Assembly: GCA_949128115.1 (NCBI GenBank)
Contig: OX421963.1
Location: 77,619,635 to 77,683,634, forward strand
DNA from: Anaspis maculata
Lineage: Eukaryota > Arthropoda > Insecta > Coleoptera > Scraptiidae
DNA length: 64,000 nucleotides
Reading direction: 5' to 3'
The translations under genes and the position numbers were made by a program. Shown here in pieces: positions 33,732-44,030 of this stretch. Every line of letters begins with the position of its first letter. Position 1 is the stretch's first letter. The notes under the pieces are model-generated. The model did no database searches, was not told where the DNA came from, and worked only from the letters and a program-made list of their open reading frames with translations.

Positions 33732-34403
33732 CTAAACCCCCAACACACAATTCCAACCCTAGACGATGATGGTTTCGTCATCTGGGACAGCCACGCCATC
33801 AACGGATATTTGGTCGACAAATTCGCCGGATTTGATGATTCCCTCTACCCCACAGACTCCAACGAAAGAGCCAAAGTCAACCAAAAACTCCACTTCGACA
33901 CAGAGCTCTACACCCTTGCCAGAAGAATTTTGGTACGTACCTGCGTAACTAATACGTTACCAATAACTCTCCATAAAAAATATAGAATAACACAGACTAC
34001 AAGTAAGTGTAGATTATCCATCTGTGCGACTACGCCATTTCTTCTTGATTTTAAAGTACCTAATACAGTTTATGTTGAACAGAGGTCCATACTTTTTGGC
34101 GGTAAGAAAAGCGCCCCTCAAGAAGAAGTCGAGGAGATCCTCCAGTATTATGAGCACTTGGAAAAGTTCCTGTCCCTCAACCCGTACGTGGCCTTGGACC
34201 ATCTGACAATAGCCGACCTCAGTTTGATAACCACCGTCACCTCGATCGACCTCATCGTCCCGCTGGAGCCCAAAACACACCCAAAAATCGCCGCGTGGCT
34301 CAAGAAAATCCAAGCTCTACCGTACTATGGCGCCAATAAAAACGGACTCGACAAACTGCGAACAAACATCCAAGCGGCTTTGGAAGGCGAGAACGAAAAG
34401 TAA
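33732..34403 (+). CDS. Epsilon GST2, exons 2-3
   Basis: Exon 2 (33732-33932, 67 codons) opens [20 protein letters not shown], then HAINGYLVDK. Donor TTG/GTACGT and acceptor GAACAG. Exon 3 (34083-34403, 106 codons plus TAA) carries the C-terminal helical domain with HLTIADLSLITTVTS and KIAAWLKKIQALPYYGANK. With exon 1 at 8107-8247 the product would be 220 aa, normal for the class. The position usually WVAG is altered (NPYVALD). The 150-bp second intron contains no stop in the exon frame, so the exons and intron form one continuous frame; splicing is still expected from the family's fixed exon boundaries. The active site is intact except for SAP in place of SPP in exon 1. Confidence 0.88.
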   Translation, partial: LNPQHTIPTLDDDGFVIWDSHAINGYLVDKFAGFDDSLYPTDSNERAKVNQKLHFDTELYTLARRILVRTCVTNTLPITLHKKYRITQTTSKCRLSICATTPFLLDFKVPNTVYVEQRSILFGGKKSAPQEEVEEILQYYEHLEKFLSLNPYVALDHLTIADLSLITTVTSIDLIVPLEPKTHPKIAAWLKKIQALPYYGANKNGLDKLRTNIQAALEGENEK

Positions 34404-35013
34404 TTAAGTGGGTATAGCTGCCTACGCACAAAAAACGGAATAATCCTTTGTAAAGTCGTTGTGAAATTGGTCGAAATTTGCGTTATTGTATGATATGTCC
34501 CGCTTTTGAGGGACTTGGTAATCCCAAAAATCGACCAAGACAAGCCCTGCCGCTCTATGCCTACCCTTTCTATAATTATTATTATTATTATAAATGTGAA
34601 TGTTTTGTTGTTTTTAATGTAGAATTATTAAAGAAAATTTCCAAATATAACTTATCTATTTCCTTTCGATTTCTTTTCCTCCATCAACCTAGACCCTGAG
34701 TCAACACCATTATCAATCAAGCTTTATTTATGGCAACACTTTGTAAACTCATCAATTCTCACGTTCACAAAATTATTTATTAGAAAAACTTCATTTTGAT
34801 GGATCCTCCTAAATTTTATTACGGTTACCGAAAGGTAATCAATTCTAGATAATCATCAAAGATTACCTGGGCGGAATTACTCATCTAAGCAAGAACAGGT
34901 GGTGCTGTTTGGATTAGGTACCTACATTATAGTGATGTTAATGTTATCGTAAAAGCTCAAAATTTGACCTGGTAATGCAGTGAGTGTTAGTATACAAAAC
35001 TGAGTGTGCAAAA
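34404..35013. other. Spacer between GST2 and GST3
   Basis: AT-rich, includes a short TTATTATTATTATTA run near 34.58 kb. No additional feature. The start of GST3 has AAAATGG context. Confidence 0.5.
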
Positions 35014-35967
35014 ATGGGGTTAACGCTATACATGGTCAGCTACAGTGAACCTGTAAGGGCAGTTTTGATGCTAATAGACACCTTGGGAATAGAAGTTAAT
35101 TTCAGAGAGATCTGCCTTTTGAACAAAGAACATTATGAGGACTGGTTTCTGAAGGTACTTACTTGAATGTTTTTTTAAAGTTGCATTGTAAAAAGTATAG
35201 AAGTCTGGAGCACATAAACCGAGTTTACTTGAACTGATGGGTTTAGCTAAGCTACCATACAAAAATCATAAATTATGTTGACCTTGGTTCAGTTGAATCG
35301 GTTCAGTTTTTGAGTAGGTTCGAACTCGGTTCACGTGATCCAAAACTTTATACAACGCATCTTGATACTGGTCCATTTGTCCCCATTTCAATATTTCTAG
35401 ATCAACCCCCAACATACAGTTCCCACATTAGACGACGATGGATTCGTCTTATGGGACAGTCACGTGATTATGACATACCTCGTTCAAAAATACGGAAAAG
35501 ACGATTCGCTTTACCCTAAAGATATCTGCCGAAGAGCTATGGTGAACCAAAGACTGCATTTCGAGTCAGCCATTCTGTTTCCACTTAACTTAGCTACCAT
35601 TGTAAGTTCCCTTCTCAACGCCAGTTAAGTAGTATTAAAAACTAAAACACCGAATCTCTAGCACCTGATTTTGTACAAAGACGGAAAGACAATACCGGAA
35701 GATCGGATGGATGACATTTTGAAATCGTACACTTTCTTGGAGACATTCATTCGAGGAAACGAATGGATGGCCGGGAAAACAATGACGATTGCGGACATCA
35801 GCATAGTCACCACTCTGACAACTTTGGATTACGTTTTGACCGTGGATCCAGAAGAACATCCCTGTTTAACGGCATGGATGAAAAGAATGGAAAACGTGCC
35901 GCACTACGATCGAAATTTGGAAGGGTTCGAGATCCTGAAGAAAAAGCTCAAGGAAAAAACCGGTTGA
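35014..35967 (+). CDS. Epsilon-class glutathione S-transferase (GST3)
   Basis: Three exons: 35014-35154 (47 codons, [20 protein letters not shown]), 35401-35601 (67 codons, [20 protein letters not shown], then [10 protein letters not shown]) and 35662-35967 (101 codons plus TGA, with [20 protein letters not shown]). Introns are 246 and 60 bp, both GT..AG, phase 0. The product is 215 aa. Ser11 is in the catalytic place but is followed by Glu (SEP instead of SPP). The N-terminal domain has the usual thioredoxin fold with cis-Pro in TVPTL. It lies tandem with GST4, which shares the [16 protein letters not shown] start, so the pair probably arose by duplication. An AATAAA sits 7 bp after the stop. 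No lesions. Confidence 0.93.
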
Positions 35968-35973
35968 ATTTTC

Positions 35974-35979
35974 AATAAA
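35974..35979 (+). terminator. GST3 polyadenylation signal
   Basis: AATAAA within TTCAATAAAATGTTG, 6 bp past the GST3 stop codon. Confidence 0.6.
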
Positions 35980-36313
35980 ATGTTGTCGAGTTACCTGATT
36001 GGTTTTATTAATTCTGATTTTCACACTTTCATAACGAATCAAGTCTCACAAGCAATTAAAATCCTCAAGAGATGAGATGACTATTGATGCCTGATCCTTG
36101 CTGGTTACGGTTCTCTAACCGCTTCATCACGATCTTTCAAGATTTCTTTGGAAAGACCACTCCATGATACCTACATGATATTTCAATATGTTGTACTACG
36201 AGAAGCTCTAGTCTGCTAACGGAAATATGCCTCTGAACGATCCTTTTTGTTACTGGTTAATGGTTATGTTAGTCATTACTACCCAAAAAGATATCGCCCC
36301 ACGATTTAGTTCA

Positions 36314-37531
36314 GAGCTTATGTCGTTGAAAAGCATTTCGTGGGATTTTGAATGAAGGAGCATAGCGAGCATGTGGAATACATTCCTTGAATGGGCAGTA
36401 ACCACACTTCACCGGGTGTTTTACTTGAATTTCTTGCAGGGGACTTATACACAGTGAAACAGGAAAAAAAATCATATGCCGTGAACTATAGAAGGTGGAG
36501 CGGTACAAATCACCAGGTGGAGTTTCGCTTGAAAAATTGACATTCGTGGAAAATTAACGAAAAAAAACTTGAAAATTGAATTTATTATTTTCGAAAAAAT
36601 CTCCGCCGAAAAACCCAAACCATGTCGGATTTAAAAATGGGCCTACACGACGCCCAATGCAATTGACTTTCGATACCAGTTGGAATTTCTCGAAAAAAGT
36701 CAATCCTCCACCAGGAAAGGTCGGCCGAGTTGAGTCCTGCACCAAACACGGGTCGTCCTGGTCAAAATCCAAGCGAGCGGCCGTCTCCGGTGGTAGCGGC
36801 CAGGAGACAATTCGAAAACTTGTAACGTCTAACTGGGAATTGGTGGAAAGCTGCAACTGTGGGCTTGATTTGATTTTTTGGTTTTATTGCTCCCTACCAA
36901 ATTTGGTTCCAATCCATCGAATAGATATTTAATAATTAAATGGCAAAGTTTTTTAGAAAATATTACAGAGCTGTGTGTGTGTCTGTGTCTGTAATCTTTC
37001 ACGATAACATCCGCAACGTTAATCCGATCGACTTGAAATTTCGTATGCGGACACGGTTTTGCTGCCGAATATCACGTCTTGGTTGTCTCTGTCAAACGGA
37101 AATGTCACCATAAAAAATGACAGAGACAATAATTCACGAAACTTGACTTGCAATATGTTATTTGAAAGCCCTTGAAATACTATGTTGGAAACTATTTCTC
37201 CGCATGTCATCTGCCAAATATTAAAAAATGTTAAAGTTCAAAGCTTTGTTATTTAATTATTCCAAATTTATCCGATGAACTGAGAACAAATTTGGCAGGA
37301 ATCAACACAATGACAGAATCAAATCACGTGTGCAGTTTGAACTTTCCACCATTTTCCAGTCTGGAGCTACGAATTTTTTATGTATTTTTTCTGTTTCACC
37401 ATGTGTAAATCCCCTGCAAGAAATTCAAGCAAAACACCCGGTGAGTTGTGATTGCTGGTCATCTAAGAAATGTATTCCACATATAGTCGTCATGCTTCTT
37501 CATTCAAAATCCCACGGAATCACATAAGCTC
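36314..37531. mobile_element. Foldback element, about 1.2 kb, between GST3 and GST4
   Basis: The outer arms pair in mirror order: AGAGCTTATG with CATAAGCTC, CGTGGGATTTTGAATGAAG with CTTCATTCAAAATCCCACG, ACCGGGTGTTTTACTTGAA with TTCAAGCAAAACACCCGGT, and TTTCTTGCAGGGGA with TCCCCTGCAAGAAA. An inner block (CAAATTTGGTTCC, then TGATTTGATT) pairs across the centre as well. Left-arm sequence at 36.6-36.93 kb recurs, inverted, at 60.53-60.9 kb, so this is a multi-copy family. A - strand frame and + strand frame of about 100-118 codons in the arm are not recognisable proteins. Confidence 0.7.
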
Positions 37532-37928
37532 CTGGACTGATTATTGTCGGATAAGTATACGATCTACAAAAACTGAGGGAGAGCTCCATACGATCCTGAA
37601 AAGGTTTCAAGTTGGGGTAAGTGGGGGCTGAAAAATTAAATATAAAAATTCGCCAATGTATGTTTTAGAAGTCCGCTCGATTAGCATTGACCAGTTTTTG
37701 TTTGAAGAAAAAATTACTACTTTTCGAATGATCACCCGGTATATCTATAATAGAAAACAACAACAACAATAATTATAATCACGAAAACAGATATTAAGTG
37801 ATGATATTACCACTTCGCTTTATCATCTAACGCAAACACAAACTACCTACTTGTTGATGCCTTCAACCTCTCCCTCCTTCCACATTTCCACTTAAAAATT
37901 CTCAGTCGACCAGCATTGTCCGTCAAAA

Positions 37929-39423
37929 ATGGCACCGGTTCTCTACATGATTCCCTATTCTCAACCCGTAAGGGCCGTATTGATGCTGATCAAAGCCCTG
38001 GGGGTCAATGTACAATTGAAAGAAGTGAATTTGATCGACAAACAACAGCTGAGTCCGGAATATCTCAAGGTGAAGGCGAACACTGAATATCATTACAAAT
38101 CCCAACTTTGAACGTATACAACCCAATAAACAGATCAATCCTCAACACAGCGTGCCGACTTTGGACGATAACGGATTCATAATATGGGACAGCCATGCCA
38201 TAATGCCCTATTTGATAGACACTTACGGCAAGAACGACACTTATTATCCCGAAGATTTCAAGCTGAGGGCTGTCATCAATCAACGGCTGCATTTTGAGTC
38301 CGGGATTTTGTTTCCCAGAACCATGGATCTTCTGGTAAGAATCACTTATGCTATGCCCCACTGCACAAATGTGGTTGTGGTACCTACCTACCTCTACCCT
38401 CCCCTCTACCTATCAAAATTCAAGTACAAAAATTGGATAAAAATAAATATTTAAACGTGGAATAAAATGCAAAGCCGATTACTCCAAGGTGAGAACATGA
38501 TGGGGATACAAATTGAAGCTACAAGCGATTAAATGGATACCAAAACACACTTGAGATAGTCCTTATTCTGGCTTACAGAATACATTTGATCCGAGCTGTC
38601 GTACATATTTTTTTTTTATTAAAAAATAAGCGACAAGTGAGTGCTACCCCATGTTTGTTTTGGTATAAGTACACAAATAATCACACGGAGCCTCGCACGG
38701 AGCTATACCTAATTTGTTTTCCTATCATGTATCAAACCTTTGTGAGGGTAGGTACTCTTATTCTTGCTGCAAACCAAATTTGGTTGAATAGGTTTGTTCC
38801 ATCAAGAGGTTTCGAACTAGTCCAATGAGAAGCGCCCAAATCAGTTTGCAAACTGATTTTCTCGATTCCTATTGGCTCTGACTAGTTTGAGATTTCTGAT
38901 GGAACAAACCTGCTCGAGTTATTAAATGCCAAAGTTTGGGTTTTGACAGCTCGTCATTTCTGACAGATGACAGATGAGTGATGACTTTCACATTTTCTGA
39001 ATAGTTTTGGAGGGCTTGAAAGTGAGCAATTGTACCTCAAAATCAAATTGTACGAATTAGTATCAAATGAAGTTTGAGAAAGAACAATAATTTTTTCAGA
39101 GACCAATCATTTACGAAGGCGTTACGACGTTGGAACCAGAGCTGGTCGAGAAAATCCATGAAAGTTACAAGTTCCTGGAGCAGTTTCTCGACGGTTTACA
39201 GTGGGTGGCTCCGAGCAAAACTCCAACCATCGCTGATTTCAGTATAGTTGCTTCCATAACCACAATGGATTTGCTGGTACCAATTCAAGATGCCAAATAC
39301 CCAAATATCCGTGCGTGGATCAAGCGGATGGAGTCGTTACCTTACTACGAGCCAAATAAAAAAGGTGTTGAAATGGTCAGAGATACACTCAGACAGAAAC
39401 TGGGTGGGAATGCCCACCTGTAA
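37929..39423 (+). CDS. Epsilon-class glutathione S-transferase (GST4)
   Basis: Exons 37929-38069 (47 codons, [20 protein letters not shown]), 38134-38334 (67 codons, [20 protein letters not shown], then [10 protein letters not shown]) and 39100-39423 (107 codons plus TAA, with [20 protein letters not shown] and [19 protein letters not shown]). Introns are 64 and 765 bp. The product is 221 aa. The catalytic Ser11 is followed by Gln (SQP). The WVAG position is WVAP with a two-residue extension before the TIAD cap. Intron 2 holds a 122-bp foldback at 38790-38911, probably the reason it is longer than the other second introns nearby. It is the closest paralogue of GST3. AATAAA overlaps the stop region. 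Confidence 0.93.
38790..38911. repeat. Foldback in GST4 intron 2
   Basis: Outer arms AGGTTTGTTCCATCA and TGATGGAACAAACCT are perfect. Inner CGAACTAGTC / GACTAGTTTG and AAATCAGTTTG / CAAACTGATTT continue the mirror to the centre. MITE-like, no coding capacity. Confidence 0.85.
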
Positions 39424-39428
39424 ATAAA
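39423..39428 (+). terminator. GST4 polyadenylation signal
   Basis: AATAAA beginning at the last base of the TAA stop (TAAATAAAAC). Confidence 0.5.
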
Positions 39429-39429
39429 A

Positions 39430-40120
39430 CTCGAAAGATTTTTTTGTCGTTCATTGTTCATGATTTCATTCTTACAAAGTGCTTTCGTTTGTTAACGAGA
39501 ACATGATGAACAGTAGACACTTGTTAACAACTTAAATAACTCTTTCTTGCTACCTTCAGCAACTTATAAATCTCATAAATCTCAAAGTTGAAAGTTGAAA
39601 GTTTGTAGTTTTGAAAGTTAGGAATAAAAATAGAAGGAAATAAATCTGTCGGCTATGGTCACGTAAAGCTGACACGGGCTATCCTGATTTTATAAAAAAT
39701 TGTTCGAAAAACGTTCACTTTGGCCCTGACTGAAGGGTTTTGTGGTGTCATGGACAATTTTATCGACATTTTGTATTTTGTAAGAAAAGCAATGTAAGTA
39801 TGAGTATACTGTAAGTTTGTGTGCCTGTGTCTGTGTGTGTAAGTCTGTACTCTGTGCTTTTGTATCTAACTTTTAGTGATAGAGGAACCTAACATGCTCA
39901 TAAGTCGAACCTAATCATTTATCCCTGAATAATCATAATTATGGAACATCAGATCAGCATTATTTTTTGTTATGTTACATCTCCGGAGGAAAAATGAAAC
40001 TGTTCACAAACCTTGATTTTTTTCCCAGTACATTTTCGCTGTACATTTTGTCAACAATTCCAACAATGATCGTCAAAAAATCCAGCAGAAGAAAAATTGC
40101 AATGGGCTTGGGTAAATTGT
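39430..40120. other. Convergent spacer between GST4 and GST5
   Basis: Tail-to-tail spacer. It contains a short TG-rich stretch near 39.82-39.85 kb and a GTTGAAAGTTTGTAGTTTTG repetition near 39.59 kb. No gene. Confidence 0.5.
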
Positions 40121-40124
40121 TTTC

Positions 40125-40130
40125 TTTATT
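40125..40130 (-). terminator. GST5 polyadenylation signal
   Basis: AATAAA on the - strand (TTTATT on +), 54 bp past the GST5 stop. Confidence 0.5.
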
Positions 40131-40183
40131 GTACTAGTTCAAGAAATTTTTGATTATATACCTACTGGTATCACTTCCAAAAT

Positions 40184-41629
40184 TCATTCAACAACGACAT
40201 GTTTGACAATGCTGGTGAACATCTCTAGTCCTTTTTTGTTAGCTTCGGCAACTTCCAGAGCTCCAAGTCTATGTAGCCATCTCAACAACTTGGCGTAGGA
40301 ATCGGGGATCGGTACCAGCACGTTGGATGTTGAAATCGAGGCGAAAAGGCAAAAGTCGGCTATGGTCAAGCTGTCACCGGCTATCCAGTCCTGGCTTTCC
40401 AGGAATTTATCCAAGAATCCGTAGGCTTCATGGACACAGTCCACCTTACACTGAGACATTTTCGTTTTGTTGTCGAAAACTATCGGCCGCTGAAAAACAG
40501 TCATTTCTTCATTTAGAGCCCGAAGTGCTACTGTTCAAGCACGAGAATAAAATGTGTGACAAATGGGACATTTTGCAAATAAATATACTAAATCTGAGAA
40601 GAAATTATTTTCAACTCGACATTTGCTTTCACATTTGATTCAGGAAGCTGGAGTTCGGAAGTTCTGATAGAGAATGGTATTTCTCCACGGTTGCTACGGT
40701 TGAAATTAGGATTGGAGAGACGCGAGTCAAAAATTGCTATCGCTCGTTATTTTGTCGGGAAAACGGGAGATGTCAAGTCAACGATTGTGAACTGAATAAG
40801 CTTAACGTTGACTTTTATTTACATCAACAAAGGGCAAAAAAGGTTGGGGGAAACTCACGATAATCTGACAGTTTCTCCAATAAAATACTCCAGAATTGAA
40901 GAACAGCCTCTGGTCGACCATGGTTCTCTTCTTCAAATCCTTAGGGTACAAAGAATCATTTTTTCCATACTTTTCCACCAGATAAATCATAACAGCGTGG
41001 CAGTCCCACAAGGTGAAGCCATTTTCATCCATCATTACTGGAATGGTGTTGTGTGGGTTTGACTGAAAATTTCGAGTTGTTTAATAGGTACATAGGATTC
41101 AATTCCAAGTCCGATTTGCGACCGACGGAAAGTTGCGCCATCAAACGTAAGAAAAAAGCGGCTATGAACCTGAACCCAGCATTTGATTAGGATTTGAAAC
41201 TCAAAGGGCAATGATATGAACCTAAATCAAGATATAGCGTTTTGACATTTTGGCTATGTGCAATTTTGTGCGGGTCGCAAGTTGGACTTGAAATTGAGTT
41301 CTTATGTAGTAGGTAACAGGAACAAGTATAAAGGTGACAACTGAAGCTTATGCTTATGCGGTGATGAGTTGACTTAGGTACTAGGAGAGGGAGGCCTTTT
41401 CTACGAGAAAACTGCAGCTACAGGCGAAAGATGAAAAGATAACCTTTGTAACCCTCCATTACTCTTGTAGCTTTGTACTTACTTTTTTACGGATGTGTTG
41501 GAAGAAATAATCAGGCCTGTGCGAATCACTGGCTCTGACGAGTTCAAGTTCAACATCCAACGCTTTTGCTGTCATTTGAATAGCCCTGATGGATGGGCTT
41601 TCTGGTACCATGTACAACTTAATTGGCAT
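40184..41629 (-). CDS. Epsilon-class glutathione S-transferase (GST5), divergent
   Basis: Exon 1 is 41629-41483 (49 codons, MPIKLYMVPESPSIRAIQMT), exon 2 is 41062-40859 (68 codons, SNPHNTIPVMMDENGFTLWD, then CHAVMIYLVEKYGKNDSLYP) and exon 3 is 40489-40184 (101 codons plus TGA, WIAGDSLTIADFCLFAS, then LLRWLHRLGALEVAEANKK). Introns are 420 and 369 bp. The product is 218 aa. Ser11 (SPS) is in the catalytic place. Two departures from its neighbours: the highly conserved Ser of W(D/E)SHA, a glutathione-contacting residue, is Cys (WDCHA), and NPQHT is NPHNT. Exon 1 ends QHIRKK instead of PEYLK and may use a slightly different splice position. The frame is intact, so a functional but specialised enzyme is plausible. 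Confidence 0.9.
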
Positions 41630-42960
41630 CTTGCTTGAAGAATTATGATGTAATGCAGATTATAGGTACAGTGAACGAATGTGTGCTTTTCTCTATAGAA
41701 ATAGATACTTATATTTATTTCATGAACATCGCTGAAACGATGGTCATCAATTTTGCTGCAAATTATCTGGAATACAGATAACACAGTGGAACATCATTCA
41801 GTCATTATTAAAATAATTTACACTATACATATAGTGATAATTATTAATCCTTGGTTTTATGTATGTATCTAATGGGGGGTACTGTGACGAGTTGCGAGGC
41901 TCTCGTGCGATTCTAATGCATTCGAGAGCAAACGCGGTGATTCTGGATTGTTCGAGCGAGCTGGAGATCGAGATGGGCAAATAAGACACATCTGCACAAT
42001 TGGCGGAGGTGCGATTCCAGAGCTGGCCGGAATACACGTGAATCTGATGGACGTTTCTACAGCCGCGGCAATAGCTGAATTTGAAATTCTCTGACTTTTC
42101 TCTGTTCCTCAAGATTTTCTAGGTACACATTTGCATTATTGCATACAATATACGAGTACTATCGCGTACAAGAAATAACAAAAATCGAGACAGTACGTTG
42201 CCGGGATAGGTTATATTATGTAGATGTCTACCTACCAAGCTGAACGGGTTGATGTAGGAGATTAGCTACGCTTGAAAGAGTTAATATCAAAATTGGCAAG
42301 GAAATTTGTATGAATTAGCTTGAATCAACTTTACTGTAATTATTGACAATGCATCAAAACCAATAGCCCGTGATCATGGCGAAGTTTCTATTGTTCTGTT
42401 TTATTTGTTCTCTTCCATGTTTTTTTTTTTACTTCTGCATCAATTATACCATTTAAGTACATGAATTAGACTAATAAGAATACCTACTTGTATTGTAATC
42501 ATTTTTACGTGTTTGTTGTGTTAATACATGAGATGTAATGACTTTTATATAAGTTGTATATGGATATTACAGTTTATATATTTAAGTTGACACTTGTCAA
42601 AATAACCTCAAAAATTAGAGAAAATTCTACAATTTTCAATAAAACGAACACGTAAAATGTTGTACAACACTCGTGGCTTGTTACACAAGATGCTTTCCGA
42701 CACTCAGCTTCTCACAGAACTCGGGCTACGCCCTCGTTCTGCAAATTTCGGCTTCGTGTCTGAAAACCACTTATGTAACAGCCAACTCGTATTGTAAACT
42801 ACTATTACCACTACGCATCAAACGATTCAAATGTGCAGATAAAAGCGAGAGATTCAACCTTGGTATTGTTAATTGCTTGCGAGAATTGTTCAAGTTGTGA
42901 TTCAAATTTTTCAGATGCTTGCATTGAAATTCATGCGAGTATTCATACTATTTCTATCGT
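41630..42960. other. Spacer between GST5 and GST6
   Basis: No gene. At 41.94-42.05 kb is a + strand copy of the dispersed segment with AATAAGACACATCTGCACAA and TTGGCGGAGGTGCG, followed by CTGATGGACGTTTCTACAGC, which also resembles 33.01 kb (CTGATGGACGTTTTAGAGCC). The remainder is AT-rich. Confidence 0.45.
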
Positions 42961-42966
42961 TTTATT
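42961..42966 (-). terminator. GST6 polyadenylation signal
   Basis: AATAAA on - (TTTATT on +), 66 bp past the GST6 stop. Confidence 0.45.
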
Positions 42967-43031
42967 TGATCGACATAAAAAAAATGATAAAATTAATAAC
43001 AAGAATACTTCTAGAGAGCTCATTTAACAAG

Positions 43032-44030
43032 TCATTCAAGTTTTGATTTAATTAAAGCAGTGAACAGAGCCAATCCTTTGGCATTTTCTTGACTAGCCGG
43101 CAGCTTCTCCATTTTATTCAGCCACTGCACGACTTTCGGAAATTTGGCGCTGTCGGTTGGTAGGATCGTATTCAGTGAAGATACGGAAGAATATATGCTG
43201 TAATCTGCCACGCTCACAGAATTTCCTGCTACCCATTCACTTCTTTCCAGGAAAGTGTTCAGAAACGCCAGACCCTCGTTCCAGCGATCCTTGTCCTTCT
43301 GGTCTATCGTCTTTTTTCCCTCGCGAAGTAAGGGTTTCTGAAAATTCATTTTAGTTCAGCTTTGTCTTTACTTAAATCTTGGATTAGTAAGTGGCAGTAT
43401 CTAGTGTCGTATAGGGTACTAAAAACTTACCAGCATGTTGATGATTGTAGCAAAAATAATCCCAGATTCAAAATGCATTCTTTGATCAATTACGGCTCGC
43501 TTTTTCGGATCTTTCGGGTACAAATCGTCATTTTTGGCATACGTTGCAATAAGGTAGGATATGATGGCATGGCTGTCCCATATGGCGAAATCTCCATCTA
43601 CCAAAGTTGGTACGGTATGTTGAGGGTTGATCTGGAATTTTTTACTTGTAGAAAATCGCTATCCTAATTCAAGAGCAGGTTAATAATGATGTAGGTACTC
43701 CACTGCTAGTGGTAAAAAATAGTAAATTATATACTGATGCTGAGAAATAAATACTATAGCTTTTTTCAACCGTGGTTTTTTTCTACTGGAGAGAATCGAC
43801 ATTATGATTCAAGAACAAGTTGATAATGACGTATAATTAACTGTAAATACCTGCTTCACGGCTAGCAATAATGAAAAAGGAAGACTCACCTCCAAATATT
43901 CAGGCTGCAAATGTTCTTGGTTCACCAGATCCATTTCTTTGATTTCGAGTTCAAGTCCAATGGCTTTGGCCACCATCAGGACCGCCCGAACCGGAGGACT
44001 AGGATTTACCATGTACAATCGTGGTGCCAT
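43032..44030 (-). CDS. Epsilon-class glutathione S-transferase (GST6)
   Basis: Exon 1 is 44030-43890 (47 codons, MAPRLYMVNPSPPVRAVLMV), exon 2 is 43631-43431 (67 codons, [20 protein letters not shown], then HAIISYLIATYAKNDDLYPK) and exon 3 is 43337-43032 (101 codons plus TGA, WVAGNSVSVADYSIYSSVSS, then VVQWLNKMEKLPASQENAK). Introns are 258 and 93 bp. The product is 215 aa. This is a textbook epsilon sequence with SPP at the catalytic Ser11, a cis-Pro in TVPTL and an intact DSHA. The LVDGDF, DPxKRAV and xVADYSI signatures group it with GST8 and the GST9 fragment. GST7 lies upstream on the same strand. Confidence 0.95.

Noticed and set aside
33507..34403. A single 298-codon open frame over GST2 exons 2-3
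   Set aside because: Its first 75 codons show no GST similarity and end at a good acceptor; the open intron makes the frame continuous by chance. The three-exon family structure explains the region better.
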